Source: SG8-39 sp041558415 (GTDB taxonomy: Bacteria; Pseudomonadota; Gammaproteobacteria; Burkholderiales; SG8-39). Taken from it: 64,000 nt of DNA. Position 1 is the stretch's first letter. Every line of letters begins with the position of its first letter. The stretch is taken from assembly GCA_041558415.1 (NCBI GenBank), contig JBFFEY010000009.1, positions 1-64,000 of the forward strand, written 5' to 3'. Made by a program: the position numbers and the translations under genes. Under the pieces are notes generated by a model, which was given only the letters and a program-made list of their open reading frames with translations, made no database searches and had not been told where the DNA came from. This document shows, piece after piece, positions 37,546 to 45,759 of the stretch.

Positions 37546-38640
37546 TCAGAAGCGGATGTGCGTCGACGCGTTTAGGCTGTTGCGCGCGCCGCGCCAGTTG
37601 TCGATATGGAACTTGGTGAACGGCAGCCCGGTCATCTCGAAGAAGCGCGGCCAGCCGATGCGCTCCACCCAGTCGCCGACGCGCTCCCAGTCGCGCGCGT
37701 CCTTCTTGTAGGTGTAGAGGATCTTCTTCACCACCTCGGCGACCTCGGGCCATCGCGGCGGATTGTTCGGCAGGCCCGCCGCCACCAGCTTCTGGAACAT
37801 CGGCTTGGAGCGTGCATTCGAGTTCTTGCCGCCCACCCAGATCGCGAGCTTGGAGTGCTCGGGATCGTTGATCTGCATCGGCGGGCAGGGCGGGTAGCAG
37901 GCGCCGCAGCAGATGCACTTCTTCTCGTCGACCTCGAGCGAAGGCTTGCCGTTCACCATCGCCGGGCGGATCGCCGCCACCGGGCAGCGCGCCACCACCG
38001 AGGGCCGCTCGCACACGTTCGCCACCAGGTCGTGGTTGATCTTCGGCGGCTTGGTGTGCTGCACGTTGATCGCGATGTCGCCCTGGCCGCCGCAGTTGAT
38101 CTGGCAGCACGATGTCGTGATGTGCACGCGGTTGGGCATTTCCTCCTTGATGAACTCCTCGTAGAGCTCGTCCATCAGGGACTTCACCACGCCCGAGGCG
38201 TCGGTGCCGGGAATGTCGCAGTGCAGCCAGCCCTGCGTGTGCGAGATCATGGTCACCGAGTTGCCAGTGCCGCCGACCGGATAGCCCGCGTCGTTGAACG
38301 CCTGAATGAGCGGCTCGACCTTGTCCCAGCTCGACACCATGACCTCGAGGTTCGAGCGGATGGTGAAGCGCACGTAGCCCTCGCCGTACTTGTCGACGAT
38401 GTCGCACAGCAGGTTGATCTCGTAGGGCCCGAGCTGGCGCTGCGTGCCGACGCGCACGGTCCAGATCTCGTCGCCCGAGTAGGCGACGTGGTGCAGCACG
38501 CCCGGCCGCGGCCGGTCGTGGTACTTCCAGTTGCCGAAATTCTTCAACATGAGCGGGTGCATGTACTGCATGCCGTCCGGGCAGCCGCTCTCGATCGGCG
38601 GACGCATCTGCTTCTTTTCCGCCGCCTGTGCCTGTGCCAT
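37546..38640 (-). CDS. dsrB: DsrB, dissimilatory sulfite reductase beta subunit
   Basis: The 364-residue protein has the sirohaem/[4Fe-4S] cysteine motif (TTSCCQINCGGQGD) and the ferredoxin-domain clusters (CICCGACYPPCPPMQI with VARCPVAAI upstream). With DsrA it forms the alpha2-beta2 enzyme that in sulfur oxidisers runs in reverse and oxidises DsrC-bound sulfur to sulfite. Its close linkage to dsrEFH and dsrL points to the oxidative type. It follows dsrA after 64 bases. Confidence 0.97.
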   Translation of the reverse strand: MAQAQAAEKKQMRPPIESGCPDGMQYMHPLMLKNFGNWKYHDRPRPGVLHHVAYSGDEIWTVRVGTQRQLGPYEINLLCDIVDKYGEGYVRFTIRSNLEVMVSSWDKVEPLIQAFNDAGYPVGGTGNSVTMISHTQGWLHCDIPGTDASGVVKSLMDELYEEFIKEEMPNRVHITTSCCQINCGGQGDIAINVQHTKPPKINHDLVANVCERPSVVARCPVAAIRPAMVNGKPSLEVDEKKCICCGACYPPCPPMQINDPEHSKLAIWVGGKNSNARSKPMFQKLVAAGLPNNPPRWPEVAEVVKKILYTYKKDARDWERVGDWVERIGWPRFFEMTGLPFTKFHIDNWRGARNSLNASTHIRF

Positions 38641-38704
38641 CGCCTGCTCCTCCGTCTACGCCGCAGCCCGCCTCAGGCGGCCTGCTGGCCTTGCGCGGCG
38701 CGCC

Positions 38705-40003
38705 TCATGCCGCCTTGTCCTGGTGACGCTCGACCCACTTCTGCGCCTCCTTGTCCCAGTCATCGAGCCGCACGTACGAGCTGGTGCGCGGATGGGTGAT
38801 CATGTTCGGGTCGACCTCGATGCCGATGCCCTCGAGGAAGGCGGCGAGCCCGATGCGCTCGATCATCTCGCCGCAGCGCTCGTGTTCGAGACCGTTCTCG
38901 GCCCAGAAGTCGATCACCGTGGCGGAAAGCTCGCGCAGCTTTTCGAAGTCCTCGTCGCCCTCCAGCTTCATGAACGGCACGATGACCGTGCCCATGGTGT
39001 CGCCGATCTTGAGCGTGCGCTTGCCGCCGATCAGCACCGTGACGCCCTTGTCGTCGCCAGGCTTGAGCGCCTTGGTCATGACGTTGATGCAGTGCATGCA
39101 GCGCACGCAGCTCTTGTTGTCGACGTCCAGCGTGTCATCGTCGTTCAGCGAGAGCGCCTGGGTCGGGCAGCGTGCGATCACGTTGTCGATGGTGTACTTG
39201 CGGCTGTGGCTGTCGATGTAGGCCTTGACCTCCTTCTGGTCGACCTTCATGTCGTCGCGCCAGGTGCCGATCACCGCGAAGTCCGCGCGCTGGATCGAGT
39301 TCATGCAGTCGTTCGGACAGCCCGAGACCTTGAACTTGAACTTGTAGGGCAGCGCCGGCCGGTGCATGTCGTCGATGAAGTTGTTGACCAGCGTGCGGTG
39401 GATGCGGTGCTCGTTGGTGCAGGACTGCTCGCAGCGCGCCGCACCGACGCAGGACATCGCGGTGCGCACGCAGGGACCTGCACCGCCGAGGTCGAAACCG
39501 TACTCGTTGATCTCGTCGAAGAAGTGCTGCGTGTTCTCGGTGCTGGCACCGATGAACATGATGTTGCCGGTCTGGCCGTGGAAGGCGATCAGCCCCGAGC
39601 CCCACTTGCTCCAGGAGTTCGACAGCTGGCGCAGCATCTTCGTCGTGTAGTGGTTGCCCGCCGGCGGCTGCACGCGCAGCGTGTGGAATTCCTTCGACTC
39701 CGGGAACAGGCTCGCGACTTCGGAAAAGCGCGGAATGATGCCGCCGCCGTAGCCGAACACCGAAACCGTGCCGCCCTTCCAGTAGCCGAGCCGCGTCTTG
39801 TACGAGTGCTCGAGCTGGCCGAGCAGGTCGACCATCATGTTGTTCTCGTGCGCGAGGCGCTTGAGGCCCGTGACGAAGCTCGGCCACGGCCCGCTCTCGA
39901 GCTGATCGAGCATGGGCGTGGCATGAAACGGCTTGCTGGACTTCTTCTCTTTCGGCAGGTAGCTGCTGTGCCGGGTCGGGTCCTTCGGCGGCGTCTGCGG
40001 CAT
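38705..40003 (-). CDS. dsrA: DsrA, dissimilatory sulfite reductase alpha subunit
   Basis: The protein has 432 residues from the ATG at 40003, which follows a strong GAGGAGG ribosome site; an upstream ATG at 40069 lacks one. Sirohaem-cluster cysteines are in CVGAARCEQSC and SGCPNDC, and the ferredoxin domain is CVRCMHCINV with ARCPTQAL before it. It is the first gene of the dsr operon. Reverse (oxidative) function is inferred from the dsrEFH and dsrL genes downstream. Confidence 0.97.
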   Translation of the reverse strand: MPQTPPKDPTRHSSYLPKEKKSSKPFHATPMLDQLESGPWPSFVTGLKRLAHENNMMVDLLGQLEHSYKTRLGYWKGGTVSVFGYGGGIIPRFSEVASLFPESKEFHTLRVQPPAGNHYTTKMLRQLSNSWSKWGSGLIAFHGQTGNIMFIGASTENTQHFFDEINEYGFDLGGAGPCVRTAMSCVGAARCEQSCTNEHRIHRTLVNNFIDDMHRPALPYKFKFKVSGCPNDCMNSIQRADFAVIGTWRDDMKVDQKEVKAYIDSHSRKYTIDNVIARCPTQALSLNDDDTLDVDNKSCVRCMHCINVMTKALKPGDDKGVTVLIGGKRTLKIGDTMGTVIVPFMKLEGDEDFEKLRELSATVIDFWAENGLEHERCGEMIERIGLAAFLEGIGIEVDPNMITHPRTSSYVRLDDWDKEAQKWVERHQDKAA

Positions 40004-40100
40004 GGGTGCCTCCTCGACGATGTGCGCGACGGTGAAGCTGGAGTTTAGCCACGCACCGCGCACGGGCATCAGTGATCTTATGGGGTAGCTCGCGAACCGC

Positions 40101-40128
40101 CGCGCCTATCCCTTTGGAGATAGGCGCG
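40101..40128. promoter_or_regulatory. 10-bp perfect inverted repeat in the dsrA-tauD-like divergent gap
   Basis: CGCGCCTATC at 40101-40110 is repeated inverted at 40119-40128 around an 8-base spacer. It lies about 100 bases before dsrA and 166 before the TauD-like gene, inside a 290-base divergent gap. It may be an operator or a leader hairpin; the factor is unknown. I see no convincing -35/-10 pair to place a start site. Confidence 0.55.
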
Positions 40129-40195
40129 CCGGGAAGATCCTGAATTCTGTCTTTCGTTCAGAGGGTTGCGCCCCTCCAATCACTGTTGTCGGGTC

Positions 40196-40211
40196 CTGAT
40201 GGCACCATCAG
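40196..40211. promoter_or_regulatory. 16-bp palindrome upstream of the TauD-like gene
   Basis: CTGATGG and CCATCAG flank the two bases CA. The dyad lies 82 bases before the GTG of the TauD-like gene, in the same divergent gap as the longer repeat. Size and symmetry fit a dimeric transcription factor site; the factor is unknown. Confidence 0.5.
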
Positions 40212-40293
40212 TTCGTCGCACCGCAACATTCCGCGCGCGCCCGCGATGCGGTAGTTTCGGACGCCCAGAATCGATAGCTGATCGCCGCGGCAC

Positions 40294-41205
40294 GTGGATC
40301 GCGCCAACCCCGCACTGCAGAAGCGTTCCGAAGACCCGTTCTCGCTCGACGCGCCGCAGGCCTATGCGCGCTGGCGGGCGGGCAAGCTCGCGCGCGCGCC
40401 GCACAGCGCCGCGGCGCTGCTGGTCGAAGTGCGCGACCCGCGCCGGCTGAGTGGCGCCGAGACCCAGGCAATCCTCGAGCGCTGCACGCACGCCAACATG
40501 GCGGTCTACGCGAGCCCGCTCGCCGGTGTCGAGGACCGCGACCTGCCGCGACAGCTCGGCACGCAGCTCGGCCTCGCCGCGCCGCGGGCCAACCTGCTCT
40601 CCGAGGAGGATGCGCTGAGCGTGCTCGAGGCGAACCCCGCCAAGGCCGCGCGCGGCTACATCCCCTACTCGAACCGCCGTCTGCTGTGGCATACCGACGG
40701 CTACTACAACGCGCCGAGCGCGCGCATCCGCGCCTTCATCCTGCACTGCCTGCGACCAGCGCAGAGCGGTGGCGCGAACCGCCTGCTCGATCCGGAGCTC
40801 GCCTACATCGCGCTGCGCGACGCCGACCCGGCCTACATCGCCGCGCTCTCGGCGCCGGACGCGATGACGATCCCGGCCAACGTCGTCGACGGCGTCGAGA
40901 TCCGCCCCGCCTGCAGCGGGCCGGTGTTCTCGGTGATCGGCGGCGCGCTGCACATGCGCTACACCTCGCGCACGCGCAGCATCGAATGGCGTGACGACGC
41001 GACGACGCGCGCCGCGCTGCAGTGCCTCGAGGCGCTGCTCGCGCGCGACGCGCCGCCCGTGCTCGCGCTGCGCCTGGAAGCGGGCATGGGCATCGTCTGC
41101 AACAACGTGCTGCACGAGCGCAGCGCCTTCAGCGATGCGCCGGGCGCCGGCCGGCGCGTGTATCGTGCGCGCTATTGCGCGCGCGTCGGCGAGCACATGG
41201 CATGA
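40294..41205 (+). CDS. TauD/TfdA-family Fe(II)/2-oxoglutarate dioxygenase
   Basis: The 303-residue protein (GTG start) has the metal-binding HxD in LLWHTDGYYN (near residue 132), the distal His in NNVLHERSAF (near 273) and a 2-oxoglutarate-binding Arg soon after (RRVYRARYC). TauD releases sulfite from taurine; relatives act on many carboxylates. The sequence is far from E. coli TauD, so taurine is not assured. It is the first of three overlapping genes divergent from dsrA. A sulfonate substrate would feed sulfite directly to the sulfur-oxidising pathway, but this is inference. Confidence 0.85.
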   Translation: MDRANPALQKRSEDPFSLDAPQAYARWRAGKLARAPHSAAALLVEVRDPRRLSGAETQAILERCTHANMAVYASPLAGVEDRDLPRQLGTQLGLAAPRANLLSEEDALSVLEANPAKAARGYIPYSNRRLLWHTDGYYNAPSARIRAFILHCLRPAQSGGANRLLDPELAYIALRDADPAYIAALSAPDAMTIPANVVDGVEIRPACSGPVFSVIGGALHMRYTSRTRSIEWRDDATTRAALQCLEALLARDAPPVLALRLEAGMGIVCNNVLHERSAFSDAPGAGRRVYRARYCARVGEHMA

Positions 41206-41924
41206 AGCACATCCCGCTCAAGTTCATCCGCGAGGACCCCTCGGTCGGCAACGCCGATGACGCCTCGGACGCCAGGGAAGCGACCGGCCTGCTGAAGCGG
41301 CTGGTCGAGGACCTCAGCGAGCGGCTCGCCGCACTATCGCCCGGCGCCGACCCGCTGCGCCGCGCCGATCTGCTGCTGCAGCTGGGCCGCGCCCAGGTGC
41401 GCCTGGAGGACCACGCCGCGGCCTGGGCCGCCGCGCGCGAGGCGTTCGATCTGTACATGGCCGCGCAGGCGCGCGAAGGCGCGGCGCAGGCCTGCGACGT
41501 CATGTTTCTCGCCGAGCAGCCGCAGTCGCTCGCCGCGCTCGGGCAGGGCATCTGGATCGCGGTGACCTACCCGATCGACCCGGAACTGTCGGTCGCGCTG
41601 CTGCAGCACGTCGTCGACGAGACGCCACCGGACGCCGACGGCGCCGCCGTGGCTGCGATCACCGCCTGCTACCTCGTCGACCTGCGCGCGCGCGAGCCGC
41701 AGCGCGAGCACCTGCTCATCTACACGAACCAGCTGCTCGCCACGGTCGCCCGCCGGCATAGTGGCGTGCAGGGACAGGAAGATTTCGACCGCTGGATCGA
41801 AGCGCTCGAGCTGAACGACCCGGCGCTGTTCCTGCCGCGCCTGCGCAACGTGGTCGACGTACTGGTGCAGGACGACTGGTGGTTCGACCGCGACGCGCTG
41901 CAAGCCGCGTTGCCGACGGGATGA
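41202..41924 (+). CDS. Helical TPR-like protein of the TauD-like operon, function unknown
   Basis: The 240-residue protein is almost entirely helical, with TPR-like units (ADLLLQLGRAQVRLEDHAAAW, AREAFDLYMAAQAREGAAQA and others). It has no catalytic motif I recognise. Start and stop both overlap neighbours by ATGA (41202-41205 and 41921-41924), so it is translationally coupled between the TauD-like and Cas6-like genes. It may act as a scaffold or partner of one of them. Confidence 0.7.
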   Translation: MKHIPLKFIREDPSVGNADDASDAREATGLLKRLVEDLSERLAALSPGADPLRRADLLLQLGRAQVRLEDHAAAWAAAREAFDLYMAAQAREGAAQACDVMFLAEQPQSLAALGQGIWIAVTYPIDPELSVALLQHVVDETPPDADGAAVAAITACYLVDLRAREPQREHLLIYTNQLLATVARRHSGVQGQEDFDRWIEALELNDPALFLPRLRNVVDVLVQDDWWFDRDALQAALPTG

Positions 41925-42628
41925 GCGCGGCGCTCGCGCAACGCATGGACGATCCCGCGACGACTCCGGCAGGCGACGTCGTCGACGCGGTGTTCGGGAT
42001 CGACTGTGCGTGCCTACCGGTCGATCATGCTTGGGCGCTGTCGCAGGCGATCCAGGCGGTTCTGCCCTGGTTCGTCGACGAGCCGCGCGCCGGCCTGCAC
42101 ACGGTGCACGGTGCGGCCTCGGGCGCGGGCTGGCAGCGACCCGAGGGCGAGCACGCGCAGCTGCAGCTTTCCCGGCGCACGAAGCTCGTGCTGCGGCTCC
42201 CCGTGCATCGCATGGCGGACGCGTCGGCGCTCAGCGGCCGGACGCTCGATGTCGCGGGCTCTGCGATGCGCGTCGGGCGGCTGTCCGCACGCCCGCTCCT
42301 GCGCATCGCGTCGCTCTTCTCGCGCAGCGTGATCTTCGAAGGCGCCGCCGACGAAACGGCGTTCGTCGCCGCCGCGACCGAGGCACTGCGCGCCCTCGAC
42401 GTGGAGGCCTCCACGATGCTCTGCGGGCGCGACGTGACGCTCAGCACGCCGCAGGGCAGCTACCGCACGCGCAGCCTGATGCTGACCGTCGCGACGCCCG
42501 CGCAGTCGCTCGCGCTCCAGCGCGAGGGCCTCGGCGGATCGCGCAAGCTCGGCTGCGGCGTCTTCATCCCCCACAAGGACGTAGGCGACCTGCGCACTGA
42601 GGCGCGCACGCGCGAAGACTGGGACTAG
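41921..42628 (+). CDS. Cas6/Cmx6-like protein (type I-MYXAN Cas6 family), no CRISPR array nearby
   Basis: The 235-residue protein resembles the Cmx6 branch of Cas6 RNA endonucleases: VVDAVFGIDCACLPVDHAWALS, HTVHGAASGAGW, LSRRTKLVLRLP, GRTLDVAG and a C-terminal glycine-rich loop GLGGSRKLGCGVFIPHK. Cas6 proteins cut CRISPR repeat RNA. No CRISPR array or other cas gene is in this window. The gene overlaps its upstream neighbour (ATGA) and belongs to the TauD-like operon facing dsr. It may have been recruited to cut or bind another RNA. Family call from recalled patterns; not verified by search. Confidence 0.72.
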   Translation: MSAALAQRMDDPATTPAGDVVDAVFGIDCACLPVDHAWALSQAIQAVLPWFVDEPRAGLHTVHGAASGAGWQRPEGEHAQLQLSRRTKLVLRLPVHRMADASALSGRTLDVAGSAMRVGRLSARPLLRIASLFSRSVIFEGAADETAFVAAATEALRALDVEASTMLCGRDVTLSTPQGSYRTRSLMLTVATPAQSLALQREGLGGSRKLGCGVFIPHKDVGDLRTEARTREDWD

Positions 42629-43020
42629 CCTTGGCCTTCCGGCGCACCCTGCCAGAGCATGTCGTAGCCGAGCTCTTGGGTCTCGGCGCACATCTTCGCC
42701 ACCGCCTCGAACTTGTTGGAGAACGTGGCGTCGGCGTGCGAGCGCTCGTGCGCCTCGAAGGAGTGCCAGTAGGTGACGATGACATAGTGCTCGTCGGCGC
42801 TCTTCGAGGCGTTGAGCGAGCCTTCCTCGGAGACGAAGCCGGAGAACTTGAACACCTGGCCGGCGATGAAGCCGCCCTTGTCGCCGCCGTAGGTCTCCTT
42901 GACGACGTTGCACATCTCGCCGACGGCGAGCTCGATGTCCTCGAACGTCACGCCCGGCTTGAGCTTGACGGTGTTGAACAGCATCTTCGCGCCGAAGGGC
43001 AGCGTGATCGGATCGAACAT
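42625..43020 (-). CDS. Conserved small protein, possibly dimeric alpha/beta-barrel fold, function unknown
   Basis: The 131-residue protein starts MFDPITLPFGAKMLFNTVKL and has alternating strands and helices (KPGVTFEDIELAVGEMCNVV, DEHYVIVTYWHSFEAHERSH). The EHYVIVTYWHSFEAHERSH stretch recalls ABM/Dabb-type ferredoxin-like barrel proteins, where His residues may bind haem or small ligands; this is a weak inference. It has no signal peptide. It overlaps the Cas6-like gene tail to tail by four bases and is divergent from a DsrC paralogue. Confidence 0.7.
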   Translation of the reverse strand: MFDPITLPFGAKMLFNTVKLKPGVTFEDIELAVGEMCNVVKETYGGDKGGFIAGQVFKFSGFVSEEGSLNASKSADEHYVIVTYWHSFEAHERSHADATFSNKFEAVAKMCAETQELGYDMLWQGAPEGQG

Positions 43021-43095
43021 GAGGTTGGCTCCTTGCGATGACTTAAGGGCAGTGCCTATTAGATACGATTTTCTTTTCCGAGTTTAGAGGCGACC

Positions 43096-43437
43096 ATGAA
43101 TTACGAAGTGAACGGCAAAGTGCTGGAAACCACCGAGAACGGCTTTCTCGTTTCGCAGGACGACTGGGACCGGGACGTCGCTGAAGTGATCGCGGCGACT
43201 GAAGGCCTTACCCTCACCCAGGATCACTGGGACGTGATCGACTACCTGCGCGAGGCGTTTTTCGAGCATAACGGCGAGCAGCCGAACAACCGCGCGATCC
43301 TCAAGGCCATGCAGGAGAAGTGGGCCGGCCGCAAAGTCGACAACAAGACGCTGTTCGACCTCTTTCCGGGCAATCCCTCGAAGCAGGCCGGCATGATCGC
43401 CGGGCTGCCCGAGAGCATGCGCAAGGGCGGGTACTGA
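43096..43437 (+). CDS. DsrC/TusE-family paralogue lacking both redox cysteines (RspA type)
   Basis: The 113-residue protein matches DsrC from the start (NYEVNGKVLETTENGFLVSQ) through LTQDHWDVIDYLRE to FPGNPSKQAGMIAGLPE. The first redox Cys is Gly99 and the C-terminal arm ends RKGGY without Cys. Such cysteine-less members have been proposed to be regulatory (RspA). It is expressed alone, 76 bases from the divergent small-protein gene, with a shared promoter gap that is AT-richer than its surroundings. Confidence 0.88.
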   Translation: MNYEVNGKVLETTENGFLVSQDDWDRDVAEVIAATEGLTLTQDHWDVIDYLREAFFEHNGEQPNNRAILKAMQEKWAGRKVDNKTLFDLFPGNPSKQAGMIAGLPESMRKGGY

Positions 43438-43521
43438 GGGAGCCGATTCGAGCGAGACGCCGGTATTGGCACTCCGGTCGTGCCGCGCCGCGAGTAAGAA
43501 TTGGTGACAGAATGGGCCGCC

Positions 43522-43776
43522 ATGACCGCGCCCGACTCGACCCTGATGACCAAGTACGGCTTCCGCATCCGCACCCGCGGCGGAACGCCAGTCGATAACC
43601 TCGCGGTGCAGGCGCGCGACCAGGCTGAGGCCGAGCGCAAGATCAACCAGATCTACCCGAGCTGCGAGATTCTCGAGTGCCGGCAAATCCAGTCGGCGAT
43701 CGGCGACGACGCGCTCAATCTCGATAGCATCATCTCGCTCATCGCGCGACAGCCGGACGAGAAATCCGACGGCTAG
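43522..43776 (+). CDS. Small conserved-looking protein, function unknown
   Basis: About 84 residues from the ATG at 43522; a GTG at 43504 or an ATG at 43546 are also possible, and no strong ribosome site decides. The body (YGFRIRTRGGTPVDNLAVQA and AEAERKINQIYPSCEILECR) looks like a compact alpha/beta domain with two Cys. It overlaps the parA stop tail to tail by four bases. I do not recognise the family. Confidence 0.6.
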   Translation: MTAPDSTLMTKYGFRIRTRGGTPVDNLAVQARDQAEAERKINQIYPSCEILECRQIQSAIGDDALNLDSIISLIARQPDEKSDG

Positions 43777-44549
43777 ACGGGTCGCGCTTCGACGAAGCCG
43801 GTCTGCACCAGCTCGTCCACCAGCGCGTCGTAGTTCTGCGCGCCCTTGCTTTCCGGGGCATGCGCGAACACGTCCTTGCGCACCGCCGGGCTCTCGGCGA
43901 GCGCCACGTTCTCCGGGATGCGCGTACGGCAGATCTCGTCGCCATAACGCTCGAGCAATGCCTCGTGGATCTGGTGCGATAGCTTGCGCCGGGTGTCGAA
44001 TCGCGTGACTACGTAGCGGCGCACGACCCGCTTCTTGAGCACGTGCTCGAGCGCCTTGAGGGTCTTCTCGCTCTGCTGCACGCCCTTGATTGCCAGGAAG
44101 TCGGCCGACACCGGGATCAGCACGCGGTCAGCGGCGAAGATCGCCGACAGCGACAGCACGCCGAGCATCGGGCAGCAGTCGATGACGATTGGCCGTCCGG
44201 TGTTTAGGTTTTCCCGCACAATGCCGTGATTCAGTCGGTTCAGCACGTTCACCCCTTTGCCGAACTGCGTGTCCACCTTCGACAGCTCGACATGTGCCGG
44301 AATCACCAGCCAGCCGCCGGTCGAGGCCCGGATAAGCTGGGTAAGCGGCTTGGACTGGTGGAAGAAGCCGAACACCGATTCCTCCGAGCGCTCGACGGTG
44401 GCGCCGCAGACGTAGGACAAATGGGCCTGGGGATCGAGGTCAATCGACAGCGGGTTGTAGCCGCGCCGGGAGAGCGCCGCCGTGAGGTTGAGCGAGGTGG
44501 TCGTCTTCCCCACCCCGCCCTTCTGGTTGAAGATCGCGATCTTCACCAT
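43773..44549 (-). CDS. ParA-family ATPase (orphan)
   Basis: The 258-residue protein has the deviant Walker A (FNQKGGVGKTTTS, residues about 7-19), Walker A' with IDLDPQAHL, and Walker B-like IVIDCCPMLG. ParA/Soj/MinD-type ATPases move DNA or protein complexes by dynamic surface binding. No parB or parS-like site is next to it. The gene may position a carboxysome, chemosensory or other cargo. Upstream are a G9 tract and a short dyad. Confidence 0.9.
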   Translation of the reverse strand: MVKIAIFNQKGGVGKTTTSLNLTAALSRRGYNPLSIDLDPQAHLSYVCGATVERSEESVFGFFHQSKPLTQLIRASTGGWLVIPAHVELSKVDTQFGKGVNVLNRLNHGIVRENLNTGRPIVIDCCPMLGVLSLSAIFAADRVLIPVSADFLAIKGVQQSEKTLKALEHVLKKRVVRRYVVTRFDTRRKLSHQIHEALLERYGDEICRTRIPENVALAESPAVRKDVFAHAPESKGAQNYDALVDELVQTGFVEARPV

Positions 44550-44558
44550 GCCGAACGT

Positions 44559-44588
44559 CCCCCCCCCGGCCGGACCATCGCGGTCCGG
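44559..44588 (-). promoter_or_regulatory. G9 tract and 7-bp dyad just upstream of parA
   Basis: On the minus strand a dyad (CCGGACC, 5-base loop, GGTCCGG, 44570-44588) is followed by a run of nine G (44559-44567) that ends ten bases before the parA ATG. The run overlaps the place of the ribosome site. Slippage there could change spacing; the dyad could be an operator. A second 15-base dyad (CACTCCC G GGGAGTG) is at 44657-44671. Confidence 0.45.
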
Positions 44589-45288
44589 TGCCCCAAGGAA
44601 ATCGTCGAATCAGGGGCTTGCCAACATAATTAATGTACCGCTAAACGCGCTCGGATCACTCCCGGGGAGTGCATCGAAAAGGCTAAATTTTTATATTGCC
44701 CGTCAGCGCCGTTCGGGGCGCGTGCGGCGGCCGGCGAATACTCGCCGACGGCACATTCGACGGTCTCTTTTGCGCCGCTTCAAGCCAGCCTTGGCCGTCA
44801 CCGACCGGCCAGGAGCGGACGGCCGCGCTCGGCTGCGCCCACCCGGCTGCCACTGGGAGAAAGCCTCGCATGCGCTTCTGATCGCTCGGCCGGTACGCGG
44901 GTGATACCTAGGCGCCGCGCCATTTTTAGGTTGGGCCCGCTGGCCGCGCCCGATCGGCGTCCGAAAGGCTCGTGCGCTTCGGTTCCGTATCGTGCTTCAA
45001 CGCTTGCGCTTGCAATCGTGTTGACCGCCAAACCGCCATGTCATCCGGTCACCGCCGGCATTGGTCCGCGGAACAGTGGCCCGCGCTTGTCGCCGCATGG
45101 AGGCCGATCGCCCGGCGATAGGAATTCGCACCCCACAGGCTTTTTCAGGCGCCACCTGGACTGAGCCTCGGGCGCGGGCACTTGCCGGCCGTGCCCGCCG
45201 CGGCCGGCACGACGCCGCCCGAACATTGTCAGTTTGCGACTACCGCAGCTACCCTGGCAGCGGGCCGTATAGGCCTGCGTCGGTATGT
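44589..45288. other. Gene-free stretch of about 700 bases
   Basis: Open frames here are short, arginine/proline-rich and lack ribosome sites or family motifs. Apart from the 15-base dyad at 44657-44671 and an AT-rich patch near 44685-44700, I see no RNA gene, repeat array or mobile element. It may be decayed sequence. Confidence 0.6.
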
Positions 45289-45759
45289 TCACGGTGCTGT
45301 CATCGTGCTGACGTGAGCAGCGACAATACGCCAGCCCCCGGGAAACCTAACCCAGGTTTGCATCGTCCGGCCGATCCGGCCACCGCCCGGGACATTGCGC
45401 ATGGCGACGGTTGCGAAGTCTCTGCCGTAGGTGGTGACAATCACCGACTCCCGAACAAGCGACGGCGGCGCGGTGACCGAGGCCCTGTAAGCACGGATCT
45501 GCTCAATGCCATACAGATTCTCGGCATTCCCGAAGCGGACTGACGTCGGACTGTCGAGGAAAAACCGGTTGAGAGACGCGACGTCGTTCGTCAGCAGGGC
45601 CCGGTTGTAATCAGCTACCAGCGCTTCGATTTCGCCAACCACTTGCGGGTCGTTCAACAGATATTCGCTCTGTGCGTGGCTGGTCGCCGTGATGGCAACC
45701 GCGCAGAGCGCAGCGCCAAGCAGACCCGAAAACCGATGTTGTGCAGTCCATTTTTTCAT
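45289..45759 (-). CDS. Secreted AtzH/HpxZ-like NTF2-fold protein
   Basis: The 156-residue protein has a signal peptide (MKKWTAQHRFSGLLGAALCA ending near SHAQS) and an NTF2-like domain close to the AtzH-like/DUF3225 family: NDPQVVGEIEALVADYNRAL, FLDSPTSVRFGNAENLYG, IVTTYGRDFATVAM and TWVRFPGGWRIVAAHVS. Known relatives are cytoplasmic accessory proteins of amidohydrolases (HpxZ, AtzH); a secreted version alone is unusual. No amidase gene is adjacent. Confidence 0.8.
   Translation of the reverse strand: MKKWTAQHRFSGLLGAALCAVAITATSHAQSEYLLNDPQVVGEIEALVADYNRALLTNDVASLNRFFLDSPTSVRFGNAENLYGIEQIRAYRASVTAPPSLVRESVIVTTYGRDFATVAMRNVPGGGRIGRTMQTWVRFPGGWRIVAAHVSTMTAP

Noticed and set aside
40294..41205. 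Calling the dioxygenase TauD (taurine dioxygenase)
   Set aside because: Metal and 2-oxoglutarate residues are present, but the sequence lacks close resemblance to TauD and there is no taurine transporter.
41921..42628. A CRISPR array linked to the Cas6-like gene
   Set aside because: I looked for regularly spaced direct repeats on both sides of the gene and through the gene-poor 44.5-46.1 kb stretch and saw none.
44901..45164. An 87-residue plus-strand open frame in the gene-poor stretch
   Set aside because: No ribosome site, proline/arginine-rich product, overlapped by equally long frames on the other strand.
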